This document shows, one piece after another, positions 33,192 through 41,624 of a stretch of 64,000 bases of DNA. This stretch comes from Alphaproteobacteria bacterium (GTDB lineage Bacteria; Pseudomonadota; Alphaproteobacteria; Micropepsales; Micropepsaceae): assembly GCA_016125165.1 (NCBI GenBank), contig WGMH01000004.1:124001-188000 (forward strand), in the 5' to 3' direction. The position numbers and the translations under genes were made by a program. The notes beneath the pieces are model-generated. The model saw nothing but the letters and a program-made list of their open reading frames with translations. It was not told where the DNA came from and searched no databases. Position 1 is the first letter of the stretch. Each line of letters starts with the position of its first letter.

Positions 33192-34517
33192 ATGGCCAGG
33201 CTCAACAAGCTCCTGCGCGCATTCACCCATGAAGGGGCCCGCGCAAAGCGTTTCACCCCCGAACAGGAACTGAAACGCACCCTGATGAACTGCCTTCTGT
33301 GGGAGGACCAGTTCTATGTCGATGGCCTCACCCTGGCCGAGCGCATGAAGCAGCTTGTGCCCATGGTGGCGCCCGAGAAGGTGGCGGCACTCGCCATCGA
33401 AGCGCGCGAACAGATGAAGCTGCGCCATGCGCCGCTTCTGGTCGTGCGCGAGATGGCGCGGCATGAGAAGCATCGCGTTCTTGTGGCCGATACGCTGGCG
33501 CGCATCATCCAGCGTCCCGACGAACTCACCGAGTTCCTCGCGATCTACTGGGCCGATGCGCTCGGACCCATGCAACAGCGCAAGAAGCATCCCGTCTCTG
33601 CGCAGGCGAAGAAAGGTCTTGCCCGGGCGCTGGCCAAGTTCGACGCCTACCAGCTTGCGAAGTACGACCGCGACGGCCCGGTGCGGATCAGGGACGTGTT
33701 GTTCCTGACCCACGCCAAGCCGAAAGACGCAGCGCAGGACAAGGTCTGGAAACAGCTTGTCGATGGCACGCTGGCTTCCGCCGACACCTGGGAAGTCTCG
33801 CTCTCTGCCGGAAAGGACAAGCGCGAAACCTTCGAGCGCCTGATCGCTGAAAAGAAGCTCGGCGGGCTCGCGCTTCTGCGCAATCTTCGGCTGATGCAGA
33901 AGGCCGAGGTACCGCGCAAGACCATCGCCGATGCGATCGATGCCATGCGCACCGACCGCATCCTGCCCTTCCGCTTCATCGCGGCGGCGCGCTATGCGCC
34001 GGATTTCGAGGATGAACTCGAATCCGCGATGCTGAAGTCGATCAAGGATCATCCGCGCCTGAAGGGGCGGACGCGTCTTCTGATCGACGTGTCGGGATCG
34101 ATGGATTTCGCCCTCTCCGCGCAATCGGAGATGACGCGTCTGGAGGCGGCCTGCGGTCTTGCCGTTCTCGCGCGCGAGATTTGCGACGAGGTGGAAATCT
34201 TCACGTTTTCCGAAACGGTGAAGAAAGTGCCGCCCCGCCGCGGTTTCGCGCTGCGCGATGCCATTGTGCAGAGCCAGCCACACGCCAGCACCTATCTCGG
34301 GCGTGCGGTGAGCGAGATCGACACGCGGAGCACGCGGCTGATCGTCTTCACCGACGAGCAGTCCCACGATGTCGTGCCTGCGCCCAGGGGCAAGGGCTAC
34401 GTCATCAACGTCGCGTCCTACCAGCATGGTGTGCGCGGCGATGCGTGGCAGCGCGTGGATGGCTTCTCCGAAAGCGTGATCCGCTGGATCATCGCGCAGG
34501 AGACGACGCTCCACTAA
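33192..34517 (+). CDS. rsr: TROVE domain protein, bacterial Ro60 (Rsr)
   Basis: Ring-shaped RNA-binding protein of the Ro60 family, 441 residues. The N-terminal ~280 residues are the alpha-helical TROVE/HEAT-like region (LMNCLLWEDQFYVDG, VVREMARHEKHRVLVADTLA, FLAIYWADALG). The C-terminal vWA domain has an intact MIDAS: LLIDVSGSMD (Asp299, Ser301, Ser303), a later Thr in HASTYLGRAV and Asp in VFTDEQSHD. Shorter than many bacterial Rsr proteins. In bacteria Rsr binds Y RNAs and guides exonucleases in RNA quality control and stress. It has an AGGAGG site five bases before ATG, is preceded by four Y-RNA-like RNAs, and is followed by rtcB in the same direction. Confidence 0.93.
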   Translation: MARLNKLLRAFTHEGARAKRFTPEQELKRTLMNCLLWEDQFYVDGLTLAERMKQLVPMVAPEKVAALAIEAREQMKLRHAPLLVVREMARHEKHRVLVADTLARIIQRPDELTEFLAIYWADALGPMQQRKKHPVSAQAKKGLARALAKFDAYQLAKYDRDGPVRIRDVLFLTHAKPKDAAQDKVWKQLVDGTLASADTWEVSLSAGKDKRETFERLIAEKKLGGLALLRNLRLMQKAEVPRKTIADAIDAMRTDRILPFRFIAAARYAPDFEDELESAMLKSIKDHPRLKGRTRLLIDVSGSMDFALSAQSEMTRLEAACGLAVLAREICDEVEIFTFSETVKKVPPRRGFALRDAIVQSQPHASTYLGRAVSEIDTRSTRLIVFTDEQSHDVVPAPRGKGYVINVASYQHGVRGDAWQRVDGFSESVIRWIIAQETTLH

Positions 34518-34551
34518 GGCGTCTATCATCAACAACAAGGAAAGAAGGAGG

Positions 34552-34580
34552 CCCGGCTGCGCGCATCGCGCGTGGCCGGG
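34552..34580 (+). promoter_or_regulatory. hairpin between ribosome site and start codon of rtcB
   Basis: CCCGGC (34553-34558) pairs with GCCGGG (34575-34580), and inside it GCGCG with CGCGC around a CAT loop. It lies between the only good Shine-Dalgarno (AAGGAGG, ending at 34552) and ATG 34588. If folded it brings the ribosome site to about 7 bases from the start; if opened the spacing is about 35 bases. No in-frame alternative start lies between. Confidence 0.45.
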
Positions 34581-34587
34581 ATGTGCC

Positions 34588-35775
34588 ATGTACGAAGTCA
34601 TGGAAACAGGGGCCGCGCCCATCAAGGCGTGGATCAAGGGCGTGCCGGTGGAAGATTCTGCGCGCCGTCAGCTCGAAAACATTGCGCGGCTGCCGTTTGT
34701 CTATCGCCATGTCGCGGTGATGCCGGACGTGCATCTCGGAAAAGGTGCAACGGTGGGTTCAGTGATCGCCACCAGGGCGGCCATCGTTCCTGCGGCTGTG
34801 GGTGTGGACATCGGTTGTGGCATGGCCGCGGTGATGACCAACATCACGGCATCGCGCCTGCCGGATTCACTTGGAGCCGTCCGCTCTGCGATCGAGAGCG
34901 TGGTGCCGGTCGGGATGGCATCGCACGGTCAGGTAACACGCCGCGCCGACAAGACATGGTACGGAACCCTCAAGACCCGCTGGGAATCCATCGATGCGAA
35001 GCATCCGAAAATTTCCACCGGGAAATCCGCGGCGCTTCAGATTGGAACGCTCGGCGGGGGAAACCACTTCATCGAGCTTTGCCTCGATGAAGCGGACCGC
35101 TTGTGGGTGATGCTGCACTCCGGCTCGCGCAATGTTGGTAACCGCATCGGCGGATATTTCATCGAAAAGGCCAAGGAACAGATCGCGCAGACGGACATCC
35201 GTCTCGCCGACAAGGACCTTGCCTGGCTCGATGAACACACGCCTTTGTTCAACGACTATGTCGAAGCCGTCGGCTGGGCGCAGGACTACGCACGCGCCAA
35301 CCGCGAGGCGATGATGGACGCGGTGCTCGCAATCCTTCGCGAGCACTGGCCGGATCTTGAAGTGGGCGAAGTGGCGGTGAACTGCCACCACAACTACGTC
35401 CAGCGCGAGGAACATTTCGGCGAGAAGGTCTGGTTGACCCGCAAGGGCGCGGTGCGCGCCGGCGCGGGCGAACTTGGGATCATTCCCGGTTCGATGGGGG
35501 CCAAGTCCTTCATCGTGCGCGGAAAGGGCAATGCCGAATCGTTCGAAAGCTGCTCGCATGGCGCGGGCCGCGCCATGTCGCGTGCCGATGCCAAGCGGCG
35601 CTTCACCGTCGAAGACCATGTGAACGCGACGGCTGGCGTCGAATGCCGCAAGGACCATGGGGTCATCGACGAAACGCCGATGGCCTACAAGGATATCGAT
35701 GCGGTGATGGCGGCGCAGAGCGATCTTGTCGACATCGTGCATACGCTTCGTCAGGTCGTGTGTGTGAAGGGTTAG
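34588..35775 (+). CDS. rtcB: RNA-splicing ligase RtcB
   Basis: GTP- and Mn-dependent ligase that joins 2',3'-cyclic phosphate (or 3'-phosphate) to 5'-OH RNA ends, 395 residues, the shorter RtcB2-like form. The guanylylated histidine is His324 in SCSHGAGRAMSR; metal ligands include Asp47 (MPDVHLGKG), Cys77 (VDIGCGM), His160 (GGGNHF) and His177 (LHSGSR). It is the second gene of the rsr-rtcB unit. RtcA cyclase and the RtcR activator, common companions elsewhere, are absent from the window. It probably repairs cleaved tRNAs or, more speculatively, acts on the tRNA-like Y RNAs encoded upstream. An intrinsic terminator follows directly. Confidence 0.97.
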   Translation: MYEVMETGAAPIKAWIKGVPVEDSARRQLENIARLPFVYRHVAVMPDVHLGKGATVGSVIATRAAIVPAAVGVDIGCGMAAVMTNITASRLPDSLGAVRSAIESVVPVGMASHGQVTRRADKTWYGTLKTRWESIDAKHPKISTGKSAALQIGTLGGGNHFIELCLDEADRLWVMLHSGSRNVGNRIGGYFIEKAKEQIAQTDIRLADKDLAWLDEHTPLFNDYVEAVGWAQDYARANREAMMDAVLAILREHWPDLEVGEVAVNCHHNYVQREEHFGEKVWLTRKGAVRAGAGELGIIPGSMGAKSFIVRGKGNAESFESCSHGAGRAMSRADAKRRFTVEDHVNATAGVECRKDHGVIDETPMAYKDIDAVMAAQSDLVDIVHTLRQVVCVKG

Positions 35776-35780
35776 TGAAA

Positions 35781-35814
35781 GGTGCCGGCGGCGAGAGCTT
35801 CCGGCGCCTTTTGC
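35781..35814 (+). terminator. intrinsic terminator of rsr-rtcB
   Basis: GGTGCCGG (35781-35788) pairs with CCGGCGCC (35801-35808) with one G-U, followed by TTTT and a T-rich stretch. Confidence 0.8.
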
Positions 35815-35877
35815 GTTTGCGAACGTTGCGGCACGGCCACGCGCAACGCCGAATGTCTGCATTGCGTGCGCCGCACG

Positions 35878-35906
35878 TTGACTTTGCAAATATCGAGGCG
35901 TAGCAA
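35878..35906 (+). promoter_or_regulatory. candidate promoter of a second small RNA unit
   Basis: TTGACT at 35878-35883, exactly 17 bases, TAGCAA at 35901-35906. Very similar to the promoter at 32127, including the GCG before TAG. Confidence 0.55.
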
Positions 35907-35912
35907 CTGCCC

Positions 35913-36110
35913 ACGCACGGCATGGGGCCGCGCGAATCTTTGCGAGCCAAAATGGAAATCACGACCACCATGGTTCCGGTACCGGCTGTTCCGTCCGCCC
36001 TTTGTGGCGGCGGTCGCGCCGCATCGGCTCGCGAGGGGAACGAGGTCTAGGTTAGTCCTGCCCGTTCTGAGTTTTCACCCCTCCCGGCCCGGCCTTCGGA
36101 GGGGTTTTTT
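35913..36110 (+). ncRNA. candidate small RNA or small-protein mRNA (about 198 nt)
   Basis: Not recognised. The unit is defined by a promoter (35878-35906) and a strong terminator (36078-36110) in the 389-base space between rtcB and the MATE gene. Inside, a 32-codon ORF runs from ATG 35952 to TAG 36050 (begins MEITTTMVPVPAVPS) without a clear ribosome site. No TGGTGAAG motif is present, so it is not a fifth Y-RNA-like copy. In length, promoter type, short-ORF size and terminator position it parallels the unit at 32162-32357. A 128-aa frame covering the region is Arg/Pro-rich and judged spurious. Confidence 0.45.
36078..36110 (+). terminator. intrinsic terminator before the MATE gene
   Basis: CCCCTCC (36078-36084) pairs with GGAGGGG (36098-36104) followed by six T. 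Confidence 0.85.
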
Positions 36111-36164
36111 GTATCCAAACCACGCCGAGAATCCGGGTCCGGGCAATAACGAAAAGCCCGTGTC

Positions 36165-37571
36165 ATGACTGATATTGCTGAAATCGATCTTGCAAATGCC
36201 GGTCGCCGCGTAACCGGTCACGGCATGGACGCCTGGCTGGATGAAGCCTGGGAGCTGTTGAAGCTCGCCGGGCCATTGGCCGCCACACAAGTTGCCCAGA
36301 TGATCATCATGGGCACGGACATGCTGATGCTTGGGCATTTCAGCACGACCGCGCTTGCTTCGGCGACCATCGGCAACACCATCTTCTTCTTTGCGTGGCT
36401 GATGGGTTTTGGCCCGGCATCGGCGGTTTCGCCGATGATCGCGCACATTCTGGGCGCGTGGCCGGACAATCGCGCGGGCGTGCGTGCCGTCGTGCGCATG
36501 GGCCTGTGGTCCGTGCTGATTGTTTCGCTCCCCTTGTTCGTGCTGCTGCAGTTCGCGGAACCGATCCTGCTGCTGCTCGATCAGAAGCCCATGCTTGCCG
36601 AAGGTGCAGGTCACTTCGTATCGGCGCTGGCCTTCGGCCTGCCCTTCACCATCGGCTATCAGGTGCTGCGCAACTACACGACGGCACTCAGCCGTCCTGT
36701 TGCGCCATTGATCGTGATGGGCGTGACGATCGTGTTCAACGCGCTGCTTGATTATATCCTCATCTTCGGCAACTTCGGTGCGCCGCGTCTGGGGCTGCAG
36801 GGGTCGGGCATCGCAAGCGCCTGTTCGTTCGCGTTCAGCTTCATTGCCATGGTGGTCGTGATCTGGCTCACGCCGGGCTTGCGGAAATATCGCATCTTCC
36901 GGCGTTTCCGCCGTCCGCATTGGGAGAAGCTGGGCGAAGTGTTCTGGCTCGGCGTTCCAATCGGGCTCACCACCATCTTCGAGGCGATGCTGTTCAACTC
37001 GGCAACGCTGGTGATGGGCACGTTCGGCGTCGCCAGCGTCGCGGCGCACCAGATCTCGCTGCTGGTCCCCTCCTTCACCTTCATGGTGCCGCTGGGGATC
37101 GCGATGGCGGCAACGGTACGCGTGGGTCTTGCTTCGGGCGCACGTGACATCGAAGCGGCACGGCGTGCGGGCTATGGCGCCATCCTCATGGGCACCGCGT
37201 TCATGGCGCTCATGTCGATTGTGTTGTGGAGCTTCCCGCGCGAGATCGCATCGCTTTGGGTCGCCGATCCTGTCGCGGATGCCAAGGTGATCGCGCTTGC
37301 TGTCGTGTTCCTGCATGTCGCCGCCGCGTTTCAGGTGTTCGACGGCATGCAGGTGGTTGCGGCCCTTTCGCTGCGTGGGTTGAAGGACGCGCGCATGCCG
37401 ATGTGGATCGCCGCCGGCAGCTATTGGCTGGTCGGCGCCCCCGTTGGCCTCTGGCTCGCCTTCGGTCTTGGCATGAAGGGCCTCGGCATCTGGATCGGCC
37501 TTGCGCTCGCGCTCGGCGTTGTGGCCGGACTGATGTGCTGGCGCTTCTGGTATCTGACGCGCGCGCGCTGA
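36165..37571 (+). CDS. MATE family efflux transporter
   Basis: Inner-membrane multidrug/toxin extrusion protein of the NorM group, 468 residues with about twelve helices in two homologous halves. The first half has LAGPLAATQVAQMIIMGTDMLMLG and the second WLGVPIGLTTIFEAMLFNSATLVMG (both abbreviated here to family-typical segments); GLASGARDIEAARRAGY is the conserved loop after helix 8. It exports organic cations in exchange for H+ or Na+. ATG at 36165. Not obviously linked to the RNA operon, from which two terminators separate it. Confidence 0.94.
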   Translation: MTDIAEIDLANAGRRVTGHGMDAWLDEAWELLKLAGPLAATQVAQMIIMGTDMLMLGHFSTTALASATIGNTIFFFAWLMGFGPASAVSPMIAHILGAWPDNRAGVRAVVRMGLWSVLIVSLPLFVLLQFAEPILLLLDQKPMLAEGAGHFVSALAFGLPFTIGYQVLRNYTTALSRPVAPLIVMGVTIVFNALLDYILIFGNFGAPRLGLQGSGIASACSFAFSFIAMVVVIWLTPGLRKYRIFRRFRRPHWEKLGEVFWLGVPIGLTTIFEAMLFNSATLVMGTFGVASVAAHQISLLVPSFTFMVPLGIAMAATVRVGLASGARDIEAARRAGYGAILMGTAFMALMSIVLWSFPREIASLWVADPVADAKVIALAVVFLHVAAAFQVFDGMQVVAALSLRGLKDARMPMWIAAGSYWLVGAPVGLWLAFGLGMKGLGIWIGLALALGVVAGLMCWRFWYLTRAR

Positions 37572-37577
37572 TGCGGT

Positions 37578-37598
37578 GGGGCGGACATTGTCCGCCCC
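37578..37598 (+). terminator. hairpin after the MATE gene
   Basis: GGGGCGGAC (37578-37586) and GTCCGCCCC (37590-37598) form a perfect 9-bp stem with an ATT loop, seven bases after the stop codon. There is no T-run, so it may stabilise the mRNA end rather than terminate. Confidence 0.45.
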
Positions 37599-38009
37599 GT
37601 CTCAGCGCTCAAGATGCTTGGCTCTGAAAACGGGTATGGCCGAAACACGGATGTTCCAGCGAACATCACGGCGCGGGATGCTGCTCTTGAAACGCGTCAT
37701 TCGCATCCCGACATGAACACCACGGCCGAGCTGTCTGTTGCATCCTGGAGCCCGTTGGCGGGGAGACCTTCCCCCCCCTCCCTCCCCCTCGGAATCGGCG
37801 ATTTTTGGAAAACGGCTACACACTTGCTTTCGTAGCATTTTTATCCAATTCGAGGTCGGAACAGTGTGGAAAACTTTGGCATTGGCGGGAGGTCGAATTC
37901 GCATTTTTGTAAGGCCCCCACCCCGGCATTCATGGCTCGCGGTGCAGGCGTTGTCCGTCCGGTCTCAGCGGTTACACTGCCGCCAACAAGAAATTTGGGA
38001 GCCTCGCCT
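37599..38009. other. intergenic region, no gene supported
   Basis: About 410 bases. Frames on both strands are open but lack ribosome sites and protein-like composition. It contains a C-run (37770-37790), two AT-richer patches near 37800-37850 and 37890-37915, and an isolated TTTTCCACA-type nonamer on the minus strand at 37863-37871, one mismatch from a DnaA box. The promoter of the acyl-CoA ligase must lie here, but no clear -35/-10 pair was found. Confidence 0.5.
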
Positions 38010-39578
38010 ATGTTCGACTTTTCGCGATTGGATTCGGTCGCAGACATCTCTCGCCTGCAGGCCAAGGATCAGCCGGATGCGGTCGCGCTGGATTTTAATG
38101 ATCGCATCACGACCTATCGCGAGCTTGACGAACGCGCGAGCCAGGTGGCGCAAGGCCTTATCAAACTCGGCCAGAAAGCAGGCGCCCGCGTCGGCTTCAT
38201 CGGCAAGAATACGGACCGTTACTTCGAAGTGCTGATGGGTGCATTCAAGGCGCGCAACGTGATCGTTGGCGTAAACTGGCGGCTTGCCGCGCCGGAGATT
38301 GCCTATGTGCTGAACGATGCCGGCTGCGAGGTTCTGTTCGTCGGCAAGGATTACTACGACATCATCGGCAAAGTCGCGGCATCCTGCCCGCAACTGAAAA
38401 CCATCATCGCGATGGATGGCGGATACCCCGCTTGGGCGTCTTACGAAACCTGGCGAGATGGCCAGCCGAAGACGGATCCCATGCTGCCGGTTGCGCCGGA
38501 CGACGATGTGATACAGCTCTACACCTCCGGCACCACGGGTCATCCCAAAGGCGTGCAACTGACCAACGCGAACTACCTCGCCATTTTCGATGCGCTCGCC
38601 ACATCCGGACTCATTCGCTACACACCGGACGATACCGTGCTGATCGCCATGCCCTTCTTCCATGTGGCGGGCGTGAACATTGGATTGCTTTCGCTAAGCC
38701 AGGGCGCACGCGGTATCGTTCTTGGCGATGTCGATCCGAAAGAGATCCTGCGCCTCGTGCGCGACAAAGGCATCACGCAGATGTTCATCGTGCCCGCGGT
38801 GATCCTGTTCCTGCTGCAACAGTCGAACGTCAACGAGTTCGATTATTCAAAACTCAAGAACATAACCTATGGTGCCTCGCCCATTTCCGACGATGTTCTG
38901 CTGCGCGCCAAGCAGACTTTCGCCTGTGAGTTCACGCAGGTTTACGGCCTCACCGAAACGACAGGCGCGGGCACATTCCTTCCACCGGAAGATCATGACC
39001 CCGCGCGCGGCCGCTTGCGCTCGTGCGGCAAGCCGACACCGGGTCACGAAATCCGTATTGTCGATGGCAATGGACAATCGCTTCCCGCTGGCGAGGTAGG
39101 CGAGATCGTCATCCGCGCCCGCAGCGTGATGAAGGGTTACTGGAATAAGCCCGATGCCACCGAGAAGGCCATCGTGAGCGACTGGTTTCACACGGGTGAC
39201 GCCGGATTTTTCGACCCGGATGGCTATCTCTATATTCACGACCGCGTGAAGGACATGATCGTTTCGGGCGGCGAAAACATCTATCCGGCCGAAGTGGAGA
39301 ACGCCATTTTCGGCCATCCCGCCGTGGCTGACGTGGCCGTAATCGGCGTCCCGGACCCCAAATGGGGTGAGGCCGTAAAGGCAATTGTGGTCCAAGAACC
39401 GGGCAATACGGTTACTCCGGAGGAAATCGTGGCCTACGCCCGCGAGAGGATTGCGGGCTATAAACTGCCCAAATCCGTGGATTTCATCGAGGCCCTGCCC
39501 CGAAATCCGAGCGGCAAGATTCTGAGGCGGGAGCTGCGGCAACCCTATTGGGAAGGTCGCACAAGACAGGTAAACTAG
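38010..39578 (+). CDS. long-chain acyl-CoA synthetase / fatty acid-CoA ligase
   Basis: AMP-binding enzyme activating a carboxylic acid to its CoA thioester, 522 residues. The P-loop-like motif LYTSGTTGHPKGVQLTN (near 170), YGLTETTGAG, and the hinge/fatty-acid motif DWFHTGDAGFFDPDGYLYIHDR followed by KDMIVSGGENIYPAEVE are canonical, with the catalytic lysine in NPSGKILRREL. The ATG at 38010 has GGGAG seven bases upstream; a frame extending 48 codons further upstream is GC-poor and without a site. It is FadD3/FadD13-like; substrate not predictable. Downstream lies a GGGCCC-GTAT-GGGCCC hairpin (39591-39606). Confidence 0.94.
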   Translation: MFDFSRLDSVADISRLQAKDQPDAVALDFNDRITTYRELDERASQVAQGLIKLGQKAGARVGFIGKNTDRYFEVLMGAFKARNVIVGVNWRLAAPEIAYVLNDAGCEVLFVGKDYYDIIGKVAASCPQLKTIIAMDGGYPAWASYETWRDGQPKTDPMLPVAPDDDVIQLYTSGTTGHPKGVQLTNANYLAIFDALATSGLIRYTPDDTVLIAMPFFHVAGVNIGLLSLSQGARGIVLGDVDPKEILRLVRDKGITQMFIVPAVILFLLQQSNVNEFDYSKLKNITYGASPISDDVLLRAKQTFACEFTQVYGLTETTGAGTFLPPEDHDPARGRLRSCGKPTPGHEIRIVDGNGQSLPAGEVGEIVIRARSVMKGYWNKPDATEKAIVSDWFHTGDAGFFDPDGYLYIHDRVKDMIVSGGENIYPAEVENAIFGHPAVADVAVIGVPDPKWGEAVKAIVVQEPGNTVTPEEIVAYARERIAGYKLPKSVDFIEALPRNPSGKILRRELRQPYWEGRTRQVN

Positions 39579-39636
39579 AATCAAATGAAGGGGCCCGTAT
39601 GGGCCCAGCCGCGGAGACGCGGGGGGAGCAAAGCCG

Positions 39637-40056
39637 ATGCAGAAGCTTTGGATCGGATTGGCAGGGTTCAGCACGCTGGTGCTAGGCACACCCACGTTTG
39701 CCGGTACGCCCCATGCGTTCAATGCTGCAAGGCCGCCAATCGTATCGGAAGACTTTGAAGCCATTCCCATCGTTTCGCGCGGCGATGCGCTGTCGATCGC
39801 ATGCGATGCCCTGCAATACAGAAAACCTTCGAGCGATGTGCGCGTGGTCCTCACCATCTCAGCTGCGCCTGGCGAAACCTCGCCCGGCTACAAGCAGGTG
39901 ATGGCGACCGAAGAGGAATTGATGCGTGGTGCCGTTCGTGTGCGCGTACCGAATGTTCCCGACATCGAAAACCACACCATCAATCTCGATGTCTATGTGA
40001 TCAACGATGAAGGCAGCAATAAGAGCTGCGACGCCGGTCACTGGAAGATATCGTAA
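39637..40056 (+). CDS. secreted hypothetical protein
   Basis: Not recognised. 139 residues with a standard Sec signal peptide (MQKLWIGLAGFSTLVLGT, cleavage near PTFAG). The mature part is a compact beta-rich domain with two cysteines (SIACDAL and NKSCDAG) that could form a disulfide in the periplasm. ATG at 39637 follows GGGGGGAGC, a good ribosome site. It ends 3 bases before the convergent ubiB stop. No membrane anchor. Only the export prediction is firm. Confidence 0.75.
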   Translation: MQKLWIGLAGFSTLVLGTPTFAGTPHAFNAARPPIVSEDFEAIPIVSRGDALSIACDALQYRKPSSDVRVVLTISAAPGETSPGYKQVMATEEELMRGAVRVRVPNVPDIENHTINLDVYVINDEGSNKSCDAGHWKIS

Positions 40057-40059
40057 GCC

Positions 40060-41622
40060 CTACAATACACCCCACGCCAGAAACCCCAGCGCGGCCGCAG
40101 CTATCCAGATCGCTACGCGCACATGGCGCGTACGCGCGGTCTGCGCGGCCGCAATCTGCTGGATCGTATCGGGGTGGAGGCGCATCCCTCCCTGCGCCAG
40201 CATGGCCGATACAATCTCGGCATTCTTGAGAAGTTGGGGCAGATCTCGCGCCAGGCGTCCCAGCGCATTCACGCCCTCGCCCATATCGCGCAGTCGCGCC
40301 TCCGGTCCAACCTGTTCGAGCATCCACCGCTCGATCACGGGCCGCGCGGCTTCCCAGATATCGAATTCCGGGTCAAGGCTGCGCGCGACGCCTTCCACGA
40401 CGACCATGGTTTTTTGCAACAGAACGAGCTGCGGCTGCAGTTCCATGTCGAAGCGACGCGTTGTGTCGAAGAGCTGTTGCAGCAGTCTCGCCATCGACAT
40501 GTCTTTCGCGGGGCGTCCAAAGATCGGCTCGCCGATCGCGCGCAATGCCTGCGCGAAGGTCTCGATGGAATGACGCGCAGGAACAAAGCCCGCATCGAAA
40601 TGCACAGCCGCGACGCGCATGTAGTCTCGGTTCAGGAAGCCACCCAACGTCTCAGCCATGAAGCGCCGCATGGCCGCATCAAGCCGGCCCATGATTCCGA
40701 AATCGACAGCGACAAGTCGCCCCTCGGTATCCACAAACAGGTTTCCCTGATGCATATCGGCATGGAAGAAACCGTCGCGCAGAGCCTGCGTAAGAAAGCT
40801 GCGCAGGATCTGCACGGCTATGCGCGCCGGATCGTGTCCGGCTTCACGCAGGATTCCCGGATCGCGTGCCGGCGTGCCGTCAATCCACTCCGTCGTCAGC
40901 ACGCGCTCGGACGTGCATACCCAATCCACAGCCGGAACGCGGAAGTCCGCATCGGCCTTGGTCCGCTCCGCCAGTTCGGATGCAGCAGCGGCTTCCATCC
41001 GCAGATCAAGCTCCAGCGCAACGGACGCCGCCAACGTATCGACCAGTGCGACGAGCCGAAGACGGCGTGCTTCCGCCGAGTAACGCTCAGCCATGCGCGC
41101 ACCGAAGGCAAGCGCAGACAGGTCACGCGAAAATTCGATCTCAACGCCGGACCGCAGCACCTTCACCGCAACCTTGCGCGGTTCATCTTCGGCCGTCACC
41201 GCCTCATGCACTTGCGCAACCGAGGCGGCTGCGACGGGTTTGCCGAATTCGCTGAATAATTCGGCGGTAGATTTGCCGAGCGCCGCTTCCACGACTGCCT
41301 TCGCTTCATCCTGCGAGAATGGCGGCAGGCGGTCCTGCAGGTTTTCCAGCGCCCTCGCGATCTCATCGCCGACGACGTCGGGGCGCGTCGCCAGAATCTG
41401 GCCGAGCTTGATGTAGGCAGGTCCGAGGCTTTGCAGCGCCAGCGAAAGTCGCATGCCGGGTGACAGATCGCCCCGCGTCTTCGCGCGCCCCAGCATCGAT
41501 TTCGCCAGCTTGAAATGCGCCGGCACCGCATCGGCATATTCGCGCGGCAGTAGCGCATCGTAAGCGCTCAACACTCGAGCCGCATGCAGAAGGCGGCGGA
41601 TATCGCGCCACGTGCGCAGCAT
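40060..41622 (-). CDS. ubiB: ubiquinone biosynthesis ABC1-family kinase-like protein UbiB
   Basis: Atypical protein-kinase-fold protein required for ubiquinone synthesis, 520 residues. The KxGQ motif is in AYIKLGQILATRPD near residue 75, the alanine-rich nucleotide loop in AAASVAQVHEA, the catalytic HADMHQGNLFVD with VAVDFGIMGRL later. The C-terminus ends in a hydrophobic helix (VAIWIAAAALGFLAWGVL), a membrane anchor. It starts 2 bases after ubiE on the same strand, forming the ubiE-ubiB operon, divergent from mutM as in many alphaproteobacteria. Confidence 0.96.
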   Translation of the reverse strand: MLRTWRDIRRLLHAARVLSAYDALLPREYADAVPAHFKLAKSMLGRAKTRGDLSPGMRLSLALQSLGPAYIKLGQILATRPDVVGDEIARALENLQDRLPPFSQDEAKAVVEAALGKSTAELFSEFGKPVAAASVAQVHEAVTAEDEPRKVAVKVLRSGVEIEFSRDLSALAFGARMAERYSAEARRLRLVALVDTLAASVALELDLRMEAAAASELAERTKADADFRVPAVDWVCTSERVLTTEWIDGTPARDPGILREAGHDPARIAVQILRSFLTQALRDGFFHADMHQGNLFVDTEGRLVAVDFGIMGRLDAAMRRFMAETLGGFLNRDYMRVAAVHFDAGFVPARHSIETFAQALRAIGEPIFGRPAKDMSMARLLQQLFDTTRRFDMELQPQLVLLQKTMVVVEGVARSLDPEFDIWEAARPVIERWMLEQVGPEARLRDMGEGVNALGRLARDLPQLLKNAEIVSAMLAQGGMRLHPDTIQQIAAAQTARTRHVRVAIWIAAAALGFLAWGVL

Positions 41623-41624
41623 CG

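Noticed and set aside
35782-36168. 128-aa plus-strand ORF after rtcB
   Set aside because: Starts inside the rtcB terminator, crosses a second promoter and terminator, and has Arg/Pro-rich, low-complexity composition.
37602-37904. Minus-strand 100-aa ORF between the MATE and acyl-CoA ligase genes
   Set aside because: No ribosome site, a poly-Gly/Pro stretch from the C-run, and no domain-like pattern.
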